NCBI GenBank assembly: GCA_965247995.1
Contig: OZ252041.1
Span: 992,001-1,056,000 of the forward strand
Length of the DNA stretch: 64,000 nucleotides
Direction of reading: 5' to 3'
Source of the DNA: JASLZO01 sp965247995
GTDB taxonomy: Bacteria > Chloroflexota > Dehalococcoidia > UBA6926
Position numbers and translations under genes: made by a program
Shown: positions 26,913 through 36,360 of the stretch, one piece after another
How the letters are laid out: the number at the start of each line of letters is the position of its first letter
Position numbering within the stretch: position 1 is the stretch's first letter
Notes under the pieces: generated by a model
What the model saw: the letters and a program-made list of their open reading frames with translations, nothing else
The model's database searches: none
What the model was told of the DNA's origin: nothing

Positions 26913-28007
26913 GTGCCCGAACTGCGTCGCACGCCCCTGTTTGAACGTCACGTAGACGCGGGCGGTCGGATGGTGGATTTTGCGGGCTGGGCGATGCCCG
27001 TGCAGTACCCGACTGGGACGCTGGCGGAGCACCGAGCGGTGCGAGAGCGGCTTGGAATCTTCGACGTGTCGCACATGGGGCGGATCGCGGTCGAAGGACC
27101 GGAGGCTGGAGCGTTCCTGGATAGCCTGACCACGAGCGACATTGGGGGACTCAGGGTCGGCCGCGCGCGGTACGGACTGATCTGTTCAGAGACCGGCGGG
27201 ATCTTGGACGATGTCGTGACGCTCCGTCTGGACGAGGAGGAGTACACGGTGGTGTGCAACGCGGCGAGCTGGGACCGGGTGGTGCCCTGGTTTCAAGACC
27301 ACGCGAAGGTCCGCGCCACCGTTACGCCTCAGCGGGACACGACGGCGATGATCGCCGTTCAAGGACCCGACGCTGGGACAGCAGTGCGCTCGCTGTGCGG
27401 GACCGAAGTCGAAGGCCTTCGACGGTTTGCGGTGGTCCGAACCGGCGTGCCTGGCGACACGGGCGCTATGGTGTCGAGGACGGGCTACACCGGCGAGGAT
27501 GGCTACGAACTGATCGTCGAGTCCTCGGTCGCGCCGTCAATCTGGGACCGGTTAGTGGGTGAGATGAGCGCGACGCCGTGTGGATTGGGGGCGAGAGACA
27601 CGCTCAGGCTGGAGGCTGGCCTGCTCCTCTACGGACAGGATATGGACACGACGACAACCCCCTTGGAGGCCGGCTTGAGGCAGTTCGTTGATCTGGACAA
27701 AGACTTCGTTGGCTGCCCCGCGTTGCGCGCGCAAGACGCCGCAGGGCTCAAGCAGCAGCTAGTCGGCTTCGTCGCGGAAGGCCGGTCGTCGCCGAGGCAC
27801 GGATATGCCGTGGTGGACTCGGCGGAAGGCGATGAAATCGGCACCGTGACGAGCGGAGGCCCGTCGCCAACATTGGGGACGGGAATCGGACTGGCATATC
27901 TTCCGCTCGCGTTCACGGAACCGGGGACTTCGATTGCAGTTGACATCCGGGGCCGGCGAGTCAATGCGGACGTCGTGGAGACGCCGTTCTACCGGAGGGC
28001 GGGATAG
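26913..28007 (+). CDS. gcvT: glycine cleavage system T protein (aminomethyltransferase)
   Basis: 364 residues, GTG start. Core signatures: DFAGWAMPVQY, FDVSHMGRI, SRTGYTGEDGYEL and LGARDTLRLEAGL, all standard for GcvT. It takes the aminomethyl group from the H protein, releasing ammonia and forming 5,10-methylene-tetrahydrofolate. First gene of gcvT-gcvH-gcvP; its stop adjoins the gcvH start directly. Upstream a TATTAT (26867-26872) could be a -10, with only a poor TTACTG as -35. I looked for a glycine riboswitch in the 123-nt leader and see none. Confidence 0.95.
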   Translation: MPELRRTPLFERHVDAGGRMVDFAGWAMPVQYPTGTLAEHRAVRERLGIFDVSHMGRIAVEGPEAGAFLDSLTTSDIGGLRVGRARYGLICSETGGILDDVVTLRLDEEEYTVVCNAASWDRVVPWFQDHAKVRATVTPQRDTTAMIAVQGPDAGTAVRSLCGTEVEGLRRFAVVRTGVPGDTGAMVSRTGYTGEDGYELIVESSVAPSIWDRLVGEMSATPCGLGARDTLRLEAGLLLYGQDMDTTTTPLEAGLRQFVDLDKDFVGCPALRAQDAAGLKQQLVGFVAEGRSSPRHGYAVVDSAEGDEIGTVTSGGPSPTLGTGIGLAYLPLAFTEPGTSIAVDIRGRRVNADVVETPFYRRAG

Positions 28008-28406
28008 ATGACGCTCGATCCAGGCACGCTTCGATACACGCGTGAACACGAATGGGTCTCGACGGACGATGAAGGCATCGCGACCGTGGGAATCACCGAC
28101 TACGCACAGGAGCAACTTGGCGACATCGTGTATGTGGAACTCCCAGACGTCGGCTCGCGGATCGCGCAACATGAAAAGTTCGGCGAGGTCGAGTCCGTGA
28201 AGTCGGTTTCCGACCTGTTCAGCCCAGTTAGCGGCGAGGTCACCGAGGTGAATTCCGCGCTGGAGGATGAGCCCGAGGCCGTCAATGCGGAGCCGTACGG
28301 TTCCGGATGGATGGTGCGTGCGCGCTTGGATGACCGGCGCGAACTGGACAGCCTCTTGACGCAGGCCGGGTACGACGCGTTTCTCGGCGAAGCGGCCGAC
28401 TCGTAA
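28008..28406 (+). CDS. gcvH: glycine cleavage system H protein
   Basis: 132 residues, typical length. The lipoyl-attachment site is GEVESVKSVSD with the modified Lys65. It shuttles the aminomethyl group between P and T proteins on a swinging lipoyl arm. The ATG follows the gcvT stop with no gap, and gcvP begins 5 nt after its stop. Confidence 0.96.
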   Translation: MTLDPGTLRYTREHEWVSTDDEGIATVGITDYAQEQLGDIVYVELPDVGSRIAQHEKFGEVESVKSVSDLFSPVSGEVTEVNSALEDEPEAVNAEPYGSGWMVRARLDDRRELDSLLTQAGYDAFLGEAADS

Positions 28407-28410
28407 CCGG

Positions 28411-31308
28411 ATGTCGCCAGCCCCATTCGTCCCAGCGACGGACGCTGAGCAACAGCGCATGCTTGACGTCGTCGGCGTCCGTACGATCGACGACCTGTTC
28501 GTGGATGTCCCGGTCGAGTACCGAGATCCACAGATTGACCTCCCTGCGGCATTGACGGAGTTCGAGGTGCTCGGGCGCATGGGGGAGTTGGCCTCGACGA
28601 ACCGGCCGGTGCGTTCTGGCCCGTCGTTCTTGGGTGGGGGTTTCGCGGACCATTTCGTGCCGAGCGTCGTTGGAGCGATGATCAGCCGCGGGGAGTTCTT
28701 GACGCCGTACACGCCGTACCAGCCGGAGGCGAGCCAAGGAATCTTGCAGGCGCTGTTCGAGTACCAGTCCGCGGTGTGCCAGCTGACGGGCATGGATGTG
28801 TCGAATACGGGCATGTACGACGGCGCATCCGGTCTAGCAGAAGCGGCGCTGATGGCGTGCCGCGTGACGAAGCGCCAACGGGTTGCGCTCGACGCAGGAG
28901 TGTCTCCGGAGTACCGGCGGGTATTGGCGACGTACCTGGACGCGCAGAGTATTGCGATTGCGGACGGGCCCGATCCGGACACGGCGTGCGTGATACTCCA
29001 ACAGCCGTCGTTCCAGGGGCCGTGGACGCCTCCGGACACGGTCGCGGAACGTATTCACGACCTTGGCGGACTGTTGGTTGTCATGACGGAGCCGGTCTCT
29101 CTGGGGCTCTTTCGGCCTCCAGGGGACTATGGAGCAGACATTGTGGTGGCGGAGGGGCAACCCCTGGGCGTCGCGCTCGGTTTCGGTGGTCCCGGGGTCG
29201 GGCTGTTCGCCTGCCGCCAGGAGTTCCTACGGCAGTTGCCGGGGAGGATCGTCGGGCGTTCGGTCGATTCCGAGGGGCGGACCGCGTTCGTGCTGACGCT
29301 CCAGACGCGTGAACAACACATCCGACGGGAGCGGGCGACCTCGAACATCTGCACGGCGGAGACGTTGGCGGCGATTGCGCTGGCGGTCCATATTGGGGCG
29401 CTCGGGCCCGAGGGACTGCGAGCGGTCGCTGAGACCTGCTACCACAACGCACACTATGCGGCGGCGCGGATCGGGGAGATCCCGGGGTACCGCGTCAGGG
29501 AAGGCGGACCTGAACGACCATTCTTCAAGGAGTTCACCGTCCACTGCCCGAGACCGGCTGTGGACGTGTTGGACGAGGTGCGCTCGCGTTACGGGATTCT
29601 GGCGGGGCTCGCTTCGGGTGACGCCCGGGAGGACGCGCTGTCGATCTGTGTCACGGAGACGGCGTCCAGGCGGGACATCGATGCGCTGGTCGAGGCGCTA
29701 GCCGACATCGTCGGCGCACGGGTAGACGGACCGGGGGCGATCGAGGTAGACCCACAGGTCACGCTCTCAACGCCACGGGGGGGCTCGGACGGCTCCGACC
29801 CCCGGCCACACGCACCGGTCGCGGTCGCGGCTCCCGATACTGATCGGACGTCCCCCCTCTTGATGGACTTGAGCCGACCGGGACGACGAGGCGTGACCGT
29901 ACCGCCTGTCGATGTTCCGCGCACGATGTTGCCGGAAAGCGCGGCGATCGTCCGGACCGATCTTGCGCTGCCCGAGGTGGGCGAGTTGGAACTGGTCCGG
30001 TATTTCACGCGACTCAGCCAGCAGAACTACTCGGTGGATACGAACTTCTATCCACTGGGCTCGTGCACGATGAAGTACAACCCGAAGGTGAACGAAGAGG
30101 TGGCGCGGATGCCGGGATTTGCCGGCATACATCCGTTCCAGCCGGAGGACACGGTCCAGGGAGCGCTCGAGGTCTGCGATGAGCTCCAGTCGATGCTGGC
30201 GGAGATCGTGGGGATGGACGCGACGAGCCTCGCGCCCTCTGCAGGCGCGCACGGCGAGTTGACGGGGATGCTGCTATTCCGCGCATACCACCGGAAGCGC
30301 GGAGACGCTGAACGGACGGTGGTATTGGCACCGGATTCGTCCCACGGGACGAACCCCGCGTCAGCGGCGATGGCCGGTTTCAGCCTCGTATCGGTGCCGA
30401 CGGCGCCCGATGGGAACGTGGACCTGCGCGCGCTCGAGGGACTGCTGGGACCCAGCGTGGCCGGAATCATGTTGACCATGCCAACGACGTTGGGGCTGTT
30501 TGATCCGAACACTGCCGAAATCTGCCGCTTGGTACACGAGTCGGGCGGACTGGTCTACGGGGACGGTGCGAACCTCAACGCGCTGCTGGGACGGGTCAAG
30601 CTGGGCGATCTGGGTTTCGACATCGTGCATATCAACGTGCACAAGACGTTCTCGACACCTCATGGCGGCGGCGGGCCGGGAGCGGGGCCCGTCTGCGTCA
30701 AGGAACACCTGGCGGCGCACCTGCCGGCGCCGGTGGTCGTGCGTTCGACGGATCCCGACACCAGGAAGCCTGTGTACCGGTTCGAGGAGCCAACTGAGAC
30801 AATCGGCCGGATCGGGTCGGCGTGGGGAAACTTTGGGGTCCTGGTCCGCGCCTACACGTACCTCCGGATGCACGGTGCTGACGGCCTGCGCGAGGTAAGC
30901 GGGGCCGCGGTGCTGAACGCGAACTACCTCCGCACGAAGCTCCGGGATGCGTATGACCTTCCCTACGACCGCACATGCATGCATGAGGTGGTGTTCGGGG
31001 CGACGCGGCAGCGACGCCAGGACGGCGTGAAGGCAGGGGATATCTGTAAGCGGCTTCTCGACTATGGGTTCTACGCTCCGACGGTGTATTTCCCATTGAT
31101 CGTCGACGAAGCGCTGATGATCGAGCCGACCGAGACGGAGAGCCCGGAGACGCTGGATGCGTTTGCCGAGGCGATGAATGCGATCGCGCGTGAAGCGCGG
31201 AGTGACCCTGAGCTCGTGACGTCGGCTCCTCACACGACCGCCGTGCGGCGGATCGACGAGGCGCGGGCGGCGCGACAGCCTGACCTCCGGTGGAGGCCCA
31301 TAACCTGA
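28411..31308 (+). CDS. gcvP: glycine dehydrogenase (P protein), PA-PB type halves in one chain
   Basis: 965 residues. The N-terminal half (about 1-455) looks like GcvPA, starting with a helical segment before LFVDVPVEYR and containing YTPYQPEASQGILQ. A Pro/Asp/Ser-rich linker (about 458-490) joins it to a GcvPB-like half that opens with LSRPGRRGVTVPP and contains NFYPLGSCTMKYNP and the PLP-binding Lys in NVHKTFSTPHGGGG. It decarboxylates glycine and loads the aminomethyl group on GcvH. Many bacteria with this sequence type encode the halves as two genes; here they are one reading frame with no frameshift needed. Confidence 0.95.
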   Translation: MSPAPFVPATDAEQQRMLDVVGVRTIDDLFVDVPVEYRDPQIDLPAALTEFEVLGRMGELASTNRPVRSGPSFLGGGFADHFVPSVVGAMISRGEFLTPYTPYQPEASQGILQALFEYQSAVCQLTGMDVSNTGMYDGASGLAEAALMACRVTKRQRVALDAGVSPEYRRVLATYLDAQSIAIADGPDPDTACVILQQPSFQGPWTPPDTVAERIHDLGGLLVVMTEPVSLGLFRPPGDYGADIVVAEGQPLGVALGFGGPGVGLFACRQEFLRQLPGRIVGRSVDSEGRTAFVLTLQTREQHIRRERATSNICTAETLAAIALAVHIGALGPEGLRAVAETCYHNAHYAAARIGEIPGYRVREGGPERPFFKEFTVHCPRPAVDVLDEVRSRYGILAGLASGDAREDALSICVTETASRRDIDALVEALADIVGARVDGPGAIEVDPQVTLSTPRGGSDGSDPRPHAPVAVAAPDTDRTSPLLMDLSRPGRRGVTVPPVDVPRTMLPESAAIVRTDLALPEVGELELVRYFTRLSQQNYSVDTNFYPLGSCTMKYNPKVNEEVARMPGFAGIHPFQPEDTVQGALEVCDELQSMLAEIVGMDATSLAPSAGAHGELTGMLLFRAYHRKRGDAERTVVLAPDSSHGTNPASAAMAGFSLVSVPTAPDGNVDLRALEGLLGPSVAGIMLTMPTTLGLFDPNTAEICRLVHESGGLVYGDGANLNALLGRVKLGDLGFDIVHINVHKTFSTPHGGGGPGAGPVCVKEHLAAHLPAPVVVRSTDPDTRKPVYRFEEPTETIGRIGSAWGNFGVLVRAYTYLRMHGADGLREVSGAAVLNANYLRTKLRDAYDLPYDRTCMHEVVFGATRQRRQDGVKAGDICKRLLDYGFYAPTVYFPLIVDEALMIEPTETESPETLDAFAEAMNAIAREARSDPELVTSAPHTTAVRRIDEARAARQPDLRWRPIT

Positions 31309-32291
31309 CAACCTCGGACGGGTCCAACCTCGGAGGCGCGGAGACGGTCGAACTCGGCGCGACGGGGATTCGCGTTGGGTCCGTCGGCGTCGGGGTGTGG
31401 TCGTGGGGCGACCGTTGGTACTGGGGTTACGGGCGCAGCTACGGCTTGAAGGACGTTCGCGGAGCCTTCGAAGAATCGCTCCGTGCCGGGGCGACGCTGT
31501 TTGACACGGCAGAGCTGTATGGGTTCGGGCGGTCGGAACGGATCCTGGGACGGTTGGTTCGAGAGGTCATGTGGGACGGTGATCGTGTGGAGCGGCCGGT
31601 CGTCGCGTCCAAGTATCTCCCGGTCCCCTGGAGGCCACGTACACGGAACAACCTGCTACGGGCGGTGCGCCGCAGCGTGGCGCGGCTCGGGCTCGAGGAG
31701 ATCGATCTGTACCAGGTCCATTGGCCGATCCCGCCGGTGTTCATCGAACCGTGGGCAGACGGGCTCGCGGCAGCGTTCGAGGCAGGTCTCGTCCGAGCGG
31801 TTGGGGTATCCAACTACAGCGCGACCCAGGTCCAACGAACGCACGAGGCACTGGCGGTCCGGGGTATTCCCTTGGCGTCGAACCAGGTTGCGTACAACCT
31901 GATGGACCGAGGGCCCGAGCTGAACGGCGTGTTGCAGGTGTGCAGCGAATTGGGCGTCACGGTGATTGGGTACAGCCCACTAGCGGAAGGGCTGTTGACC
32001 GGGAAGTATCGGCCCGGAGCAGCGCCGCGCGGTTATCGCGGATGGCGGATGCGCCACCTCGTTCGGCAGGTTGCGCCGGTGGTGGACGCCTTGAGGGAGG
32101 TTGGTGCTGCGCACGGTGGGAAGTCACCAGCGCAGGTTGCGCTGCGGTGGTTGGTCCAGCGAGGAGCGTTACCGATCCCCGGCGCGAAGACGCCCGCGCA
32201 GGCACGGGAGAACGCTGGTGCGATGGGGTGGTCGCTGAGCGACGAGGACGTCAACCGGCTTGGCGCGATCGCCGACCGGGCAATGGCCTAA
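31290..32291 (+). CDS. aldo/keto reductase
   Basis: 333 residues with the AKR catalytic tetrad: Asp and Tyr in LFDTAELYG, Lys in VVASKY, His in YQVHWP. Further family marks are VGVSNYS and GYSPLAEGLLTGKY, the latter binding NADP(H). The (alpha/beta)8 barrel length is normal. GTG start inside the end of gcvP (19-nt overlap); the conserved domain begins about residue 20 so the N-terminus could be shorter. Substrate unknown. Its stop overlaps the convergent alcohol dehydrogenase stop (32288-32291). Confidence 0.87.
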   Translation: MEAHNLTTSDGSNLGGAETVELGATGIRVGSVGVGVWSWGDRWYWGYGRSYGLKDVRGAFEESLRAGATLFDTAELYGFGRSERILGRLVREVMWDGDRVERPVVASKYLPVPWRPRTRNNLLRAVRRSVARLGLEEIDLYQVHWPIPPVFIEPWADGLAAAFEAGLVRAVGVSNYSATQVQRTHEALAVRGIPLASNQVAYNLMDRGPELNGVLQVCSELGVTVIGYSPLAEGLLTGKYRPGAAPRGYRGWRMRHLVRQVAPVVDALREVGAAHGGKSPAQVALRWLVQRGALPIPGAKTPAQARENAGAMGWSLSDEDVNRLGAIADRAMA

Positions 32292-33322
32292 GGGACGAGG
32301 ACGATTTTCCCGTAGAAGTCGCGGGACTCCATGAGCCGGTGGGCGTCGGCTGCTTGCTGTAGTGGGAATTCTTGGGCGACGACGCCCTTGAGGATGCCGT
32401 TCTCGACGAGCTTCATGACGGTGGCAAACTCCTGAGCGCGGAATCCGCCGACGCCCATGACCTGGGTACCGTTGACGAACATCTGGCCCAAGTGAAGGGA
32501 GACGCGGTGTCCACTGGTGACGCCGCAGGTGACGAACCGGCCCTGCCGTGCGAGGCTCCGAAAGCTCCCCTCCCACAGGCTCTCCCCGACGCTGTCGATG
32601 ACGACGTCAACGCCGCGTTCGGCGGTGAACGCTAGCACCAGGTCGGGCCACATCTCGTTGTCCGTGTAGCTGAGCCCTTCTTGGGCCCCCTCAGTGGCTG
32701 CGCGCTCGAGTTTCCAGTCGGACCCGGCGGTGGCAATGACGTGGCAGCCGAAGAACTTGGCGATCTGAAGCGCGGCACTGCCGACGCCGCTGCCGATGGC
32801 GTGGATCAGGACCGTCTCGCCTGGCTGGACGCGGGCCTTGACGACGAGCATGCGCCATGCGGTCTTGAATGCGACGGGGATAGCCGCGGCTTCAGCGAAG
32901 GAGAGCGAATCCGGAATCGGGTAGACGTTTCGTGAAGGGACGGCGACCATCTCAGCGTAGCTGCCATCCAGCTGGACTCCCAGGTCGACGCGGTACTCGC
33001 AGTCTTCGTCGCGGCCCTCGAGGCACGGCACGCAGCGCCAGCAGGGGATGCGGGGATCGACGAGCACTCGCTGGCCGGGGGCAAAGCGCTCGGCGGCGAA
33101 TGCGCCGACATCCGCGATCTCGCCGGCGAGGTCCTCGCCGAGGATGCGGGGCATGGCGACTTGGACACGGTTCTCGCCGGAGCGGGCGTTGAGGTCGAAG
33201 CGGTTGACGGCGGCCGCCCGCACCCGTACGAGGACCTGGTCCTCGTCTGCGACAGGATCGGGCCGGTCACCGAACGTGAGGACGTCTGGGCCGCCCTGTT
33301 CGGTGATGTAGACGGTCTTCAT
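32288..33322 (-). CDS. zinc-dependent medium-chain alcohol dehydrogenase/quinone reductase
   Basis: 344 residues of the medium-chain dehydrogenase superfamily. The structural zinc lobe CWRCVPCLEGRDEDC is intact, LGEDLAGEIADVG marks the catalytic domain, and the NAD(P)-binding loop is IGSGVGSAALQIA. Some catalytic-zinc ligands seen in classical ADHs are not evident, so it may act on a conjugated or activated substrate. The ATG overlaps the stop of the 56-residue ORF before it as ATGA. It is last in the enoyl-CoA hydratase-pdxA-ORF-ADH operon. Confidence 0.85.
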   Translation of the reverse strand: MKTVYITEQGGPDVLTFGDRPDPVADEDQVLVRVRAAAVNRFDLNARSGENRVQVAMPRILGEDLAGEIADVGAFAAERFAPGQRVLVDPRIPCWRCVPCLEGRDEDCEYRVDLGVQLDGSYAEMVAVPSRNVYPIPDSLSFAEAAAIPVAFKTAWRMLVVKARVQPGETVLIHAIGSGVGSAALQIAKFFGCHVIATAGSDWKLERAATEGAQEGLSYTDNEMWPDLVLAFTAERGVDVVIDSVGESLWEGSFRSLARQGRFVTCGVTSGHRVSLHLGQMFVNGTQVMGVGGFRAQEFATVMKLVENGILKGVVAQEFPLQQAADAHRLMESRDFYGKIVLVP

Positions 33323-33489
33323 GGCGCTGGGGACTCGTCCTGCGGCGGCTGTCCCGGCAGTCCCTCTGGGTCACGGATCTTGCTGCGCAGCGCCAGCCAG
33401 AGTGTAGGGATAACGACGGCAGCCACGAACCCGCCGAGGAGGAGCGGTCCGAGGATGAAGAGGACGACGACGGTCGGTATGGCGAACAC
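33319..33489 (-). CDS. 56-residue single-helix membrane protein
   Basis: A GTG start at 33489 preceded by GGGAG about 7 nt upstream, beginning 4 nt after the pdxA stop and ending in an ATGA overlap with the dehydrogenase start. A hydrophobic stretch covers most of residues 2-33, then a short basic segment (LRSKIRDPEG) and a Pro-rich tail. It is too short for usual ORF calling. The tight coupling on both sides argues it is translated. Function unknown. Confidence 0.6.
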   Translation of the reverse strand: MFAIPTVVVLFILGPLLLGGFVAAVVIPTLWLALRSKIRDPEGLPGQPPQDESPAP

Positions 33490-33493
33490 GAGC

Positions 33494-34510
33494 TTATCTC
33501 CCTGTGGTGGCGGGCTCAGCGTCCGCGATTGCGGGCGACTCTGCGAAGCCCCGACCGGTGGCCAGTTGAGCAGCGGTCCGGACCGCCTCGGCCATGCTCC
33601 GATGCTCGGCGACGCCTTGGCCTGCGATGTCGTAGGCGGTGCCGTGATCGACGGATGTGCGGACGAAGGGGAGGCCGAGGTTCACGCTCACGCTCCCATG
33701 GAAGTCATGCATTTTGACTGCGATATGGCCTTGGTCATGATACAGCGCGAGTACTGCGTCGAACCGGCCGTCGGCGGCTTGGAGGTAGACGGAGTCAGCG
33801 GGGACCGGTCCCTCAACAACTAAGCCCTCGGCGCGCGCGTCGGCGGTTGCTGGTCCCAGGGCGTCCAGTTCCTCGCGTCCGAGCAGCCCGGCATCGCCAC
33901 CATGTGGGTTGAGTGCGGCCACGGCGATCCGGGGTTGGCTGACTCCCCACTGACGGAACGAGCGGTCGATGAGGCGGAGTCGGGCCAACACATTCTCGCG
34001 CGTAACGTGCGAGGCGGCCTCGGCGAAGGGGACGTGCGTGGTGAGGTGAACGGCGCGGAGCCGACGGGCCATGAGCATGGTCGCGATCTCGGGAACGCCG
34101 GTCATGCGCGCGAGGATCTCCTGGTGGCCGATGTCGTCGTACCCGGCCATGTGGACCGCTTCTTTGTTGATCGGCGCCGTGGCGATCGCATCGATGGTCG
34201 TGTTCATCGCCATCCGGATGGCGTGTTCCATGGTGAGTACCGCGGCGTGGCCACCGTCGGGATTGGGCACGCCGGGCGGCGGCGGTGTCCAGGCGGCGGG
34301 CATTTGGACGGGCTCAATTTCGATGTCGGCAGACCCGCCGTACTGGGTGAGCGCGGCGCGGATGCTGGATTCCGGACCCACGACGGTGAGCTGGCAGCGG
34401 GTCGCGAGGTCCGGCTCGCGTGTGAGCGCCTTCGCGACGACCTCGGGCCCGATTCCTGCCGGGTCACCGAGCGTGACTGCGACTCGAGGGAGCGGTAGGC
34501 CGGCCACCAC
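33494..34510 (-). CDS. pdxA: 4-hydroxythreonine-4-phosphate dehydrogenase family (PdxA)
   Basis: 338 residues, GTG start. Signatures: VTLGDPAGIGPEVVAKAL, ATAPINKEA, the metal-site His in GHQEILA, and LYHDQGHIAVKM. PdxA oxidises 4-phosphohydroxy-threonine in pyridoxal phosphate synthesis; PdxA2-type relatives serve in catabolism of aromatic or four-carbon compounds. The neighbours (enoyl-CoA hydratase, alcohol dehydrogenase, TauE permease) are catabolic and no other vitamin B6 gene is near, so a catabolic role is possible. Its start overlaps the hydratase stop by one base. Confidence 0.87.
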   Translation of the reverse strand: MVAGLPLPRVAVTLGDPAGIGPEVVAKALTREPDLATRCQLTVVGPESSIRAALTQYGGSADIEIEPVQMPAAWTPPPPGVPNPDGGHAAVLTMEHAIRMAMNTTIDAIATAPINKEAVHMAGYDDIGHQEILARMTGVPEIATMLMARRLRAVHLTTHVPFAEAASHVTRENVLARLRLIDRSFRQWGVSQPRIAVAALNPHGGDAGLLGREELDALGPATADARAEGLVVEGPVPADSVYLQAADGRFDAVLALYHDQGHIAVKMHDFHGSVSVNLGLPFVRTSVDHGTAYDIAGQGVAEHRSMAEAVRTAAQLATGRGFAESPAIADAEPATTGR

Positions 34511-35373
34511 TAGAAGCCCTTGAACTCTGGGGGACGCTTCTCCATGAAGGAGCGTAGTCCCTCGTCGTAGTCGAAGGTCTCTCGGACGTACGCGCCCGCC
34601 TTATCGACGAGCTTCCAATGGTCCTCATAGCGCTGTGTGTGCAGCTTGCGGACCATGTGCTTTGTGAGTTGTTGGGCGGCGGCGGGCCCCCGGGCCAACT
34701 TCGCGCCGAGGGCCTGGGCGGCGGGCATGAGCTCATCGGGTTCGTAGACGCGGTTGACGAGCCCGATTCGATAGGCGTCCTCGACGCCGAGTGGTTCGCC
34801 GGAGAGGAGCATTTCCATGGCCATGCCGTGGGGGAGGAGGTACGGGGCCCAGAATGCGCCGCCATCCAGGGGGATGAGGGACCGCCGGACGTAGACCTGG
34901 ATGAACCGAGCGGTGTTGGAGGCCAGGCGAATGTCGCATGCCATGGCGAGGTCGCACCCGGCGCCGGCGGCGACACCGTTAACGGCGGCGATTGTGGGTT
35001 TGTCGAGGTTCCAGACCTGCATGTGAATGCGCCTCCCGTTGAGGAGGGGGTTCTCCATACGCTCTTCGGCGGACATGGTCGGGACGTTCCACATCCCGCG
35101 GCTGCCGTCCGGGCGGGGTTTCATGTAGTGGGGCTCAGGCCGGCCTCCGCCCTGTCCGGCCATGGGGCCGACGTCCCCACCGGAGGAGAAGGCGCGTCCG
35201 GCGCCCGTAAAGACCACGGCGCGGTCGTCGGGATTGGCGGCGACGTGGTCGAGCTCAACCGTCATCTCTTCCATGAGCGGGATGAGCCACGGATTCAGCG
35301 CTTCGGGGACGTTGAAGGCAATGGTGACGACGCCCTCGGCGCGCTGGACTTTGATGTACTGGTAATCGGGCAT
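34510..35373 (-). CDS. enoyl-CoA hydratase/isomerase family protein
   Basis: 287 residues with a crotonase fold: FTGAGRAFSSGGDVGPM (oxyanion-hole region), AAVNGVAAGAGCDLAMACDIRLAS and a C-terminal FMEKRPPEFKGF typical of the superfamily. An insertion at about residues 73-108 (with many Gly, Pro and Met) is longer than in standard hydratases. The catalytic Glu pair is not clearly placed, so isomerase, hydratase or hydrolase activity are all possible. The ATG at 35373 has AAGGGG upstream; a longer frame to 35454 lacks family similarity. Confidence 0.85.
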   Translation of the reverse strand: MPDYQYIKVQRAEGVVTIAFNVPEALNPWLIPLMEEMTVELDHVAANPDDRAVVFTGAGRAFSSGGDVGPMAGQGGGRPEPHYMKPRPDGSRGMWNVPTMSAEERMENPLLNGRRIHMQVWNLDKPTIAAVNGVAAGAGCDLAMACDIRLASNTARFIQVYVRRSLIPLDGGAFWAPYLLPHGMAMEMLLSGEPLGVEDAYRIGLVNRVYEPDELMPAAQALGAKLARGPAAAQQLTKHMVRKLHTQRYEDHWKLVDKAGAYVRETFDYDEGLRSFMEKRPPEFKGF

Positions 35374-35456
35374 CGGTGCGAACCCCTTGCGGTCTGCTAC
35401 GTGGCCAGAATGATAGCCCGCGGATGTGGGTTGGCGTGTGCTGCGGCGGTGCACCG

Positions 35457-36245
35457 TCAGAGCGAGGAGAGGATGAGCCGGGCGCCGGCGACGCCGAGAC
35501 TGAGCGCGAGGACACGTACAAGCCAGGCGGCGGTGAACCTCCGGGAGACCCGCGCGCCGACCTGCGCTCCAGCGATGGCCCCAATGGACAACATCACGAT
35601 CGGGCCGACTTCGTCCACTAGCGGCACGTGGGCGATGTGGACCGCGATTGCCGCTGGACTGGTGAGAGCGATGACAAGCTGGGATGTCGCAGTGGCCATG
35701 TGTGCTGGGAACATGAACACCTGGACCAGGGTTGGGGTGAGAGCGATGCCGCCTCCAAGCCCCAAGAGCCCGCCCAGGGCGCTGGTCGCGAAGCCGATGG
35801 TGGCGAGGGGGCCGATGCGAGCACGGTTGAGGGGGACACGCATGGCGTGGGCTTCGGTGAGTGAGCGGGCACCGGTCCCGCGGATGGGCCTGACTACCAA
35901 ATAAATGGCCACGCAGATCGCGGCGATGCCAAAGACGAGCTGGAACCGCTCACGAGACAGGTTTTCCGTGATGAGGGCGCCGACGGCCATGCCAGCCAAA
36001 CCGGTGACGGCGAGGAGCGCTGCCCAGCGGTATTCGATTCGGCGCTGCCGCATGTATGCGGCGGTGGCGGAAATAGAGGTCGACAGGACGACGCTTTGGG
36101 AGACGCCCGTGATGATGCCGGGCGGCTCATCAGGCGCGAGGACCAAGAGGATGGGAACGAGGATGAACCCGCCTCCCGCGCCGATAAGCGCCCCGAGCGT
36201 CCCGGCGACGAAGCCTGCAAAGGGAAGGAAGACGAGGTTCTCCAA
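35457..36245 (-). CDS. TauE/SafE family sulfite/organic-anion exporter
   Basis: About 263 residues of pure membrane protein with eight predicted helices and the duplicated Gly-rich motifs GTLGALIGAGGGFILVP and SALGGLLGLGGGIALTP, which define the TauE/SafE family. Members export sulfite, sulfoacetate or similar anions, or take up organic anions. The frame runs on to 36410 but that part would overlap the divergent promoter region; I place the start at a TTG (36245) preceded by GGGCGGG, with low certainty. It is divergent from the first CoA-transferase gene and 83 nt downstream of the hydratase start. Confidence 0.78.
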   Translation of the reverse strand: MENLVFLPFAGFVAGTLGALIGAGGGFILVPILLVLAPDEPPGIITGVSQSVVLSTSISATAAYMRQRRIEYRWAALLAVTGLAGMAVGALITENLSRERFQLVFGIAAICVAIYLVVRPIRGTGARSLTEAHAMRVPLNRARIGPLATIGFATSALGGLLGLGGGIALTPTLVQVFMFPAHMATATSQLVIALTSPAAIAVHIAHVPLVDEVGPIVMLSIGAIAGAQVGARVSRRFTAAWLVRVLALSLGVAGARLILSSL

Positions 36246-36360
36246 AGCCCGCCCATCGTAGTCGAAGCCATCTCCGATGCGATCTGTGGCGGGGACTCGC
36301 GGGCCGGACGCCGCGCGTACAATCGGGCGATGCCCACAGCCCCGGACGGACGATAGACGG

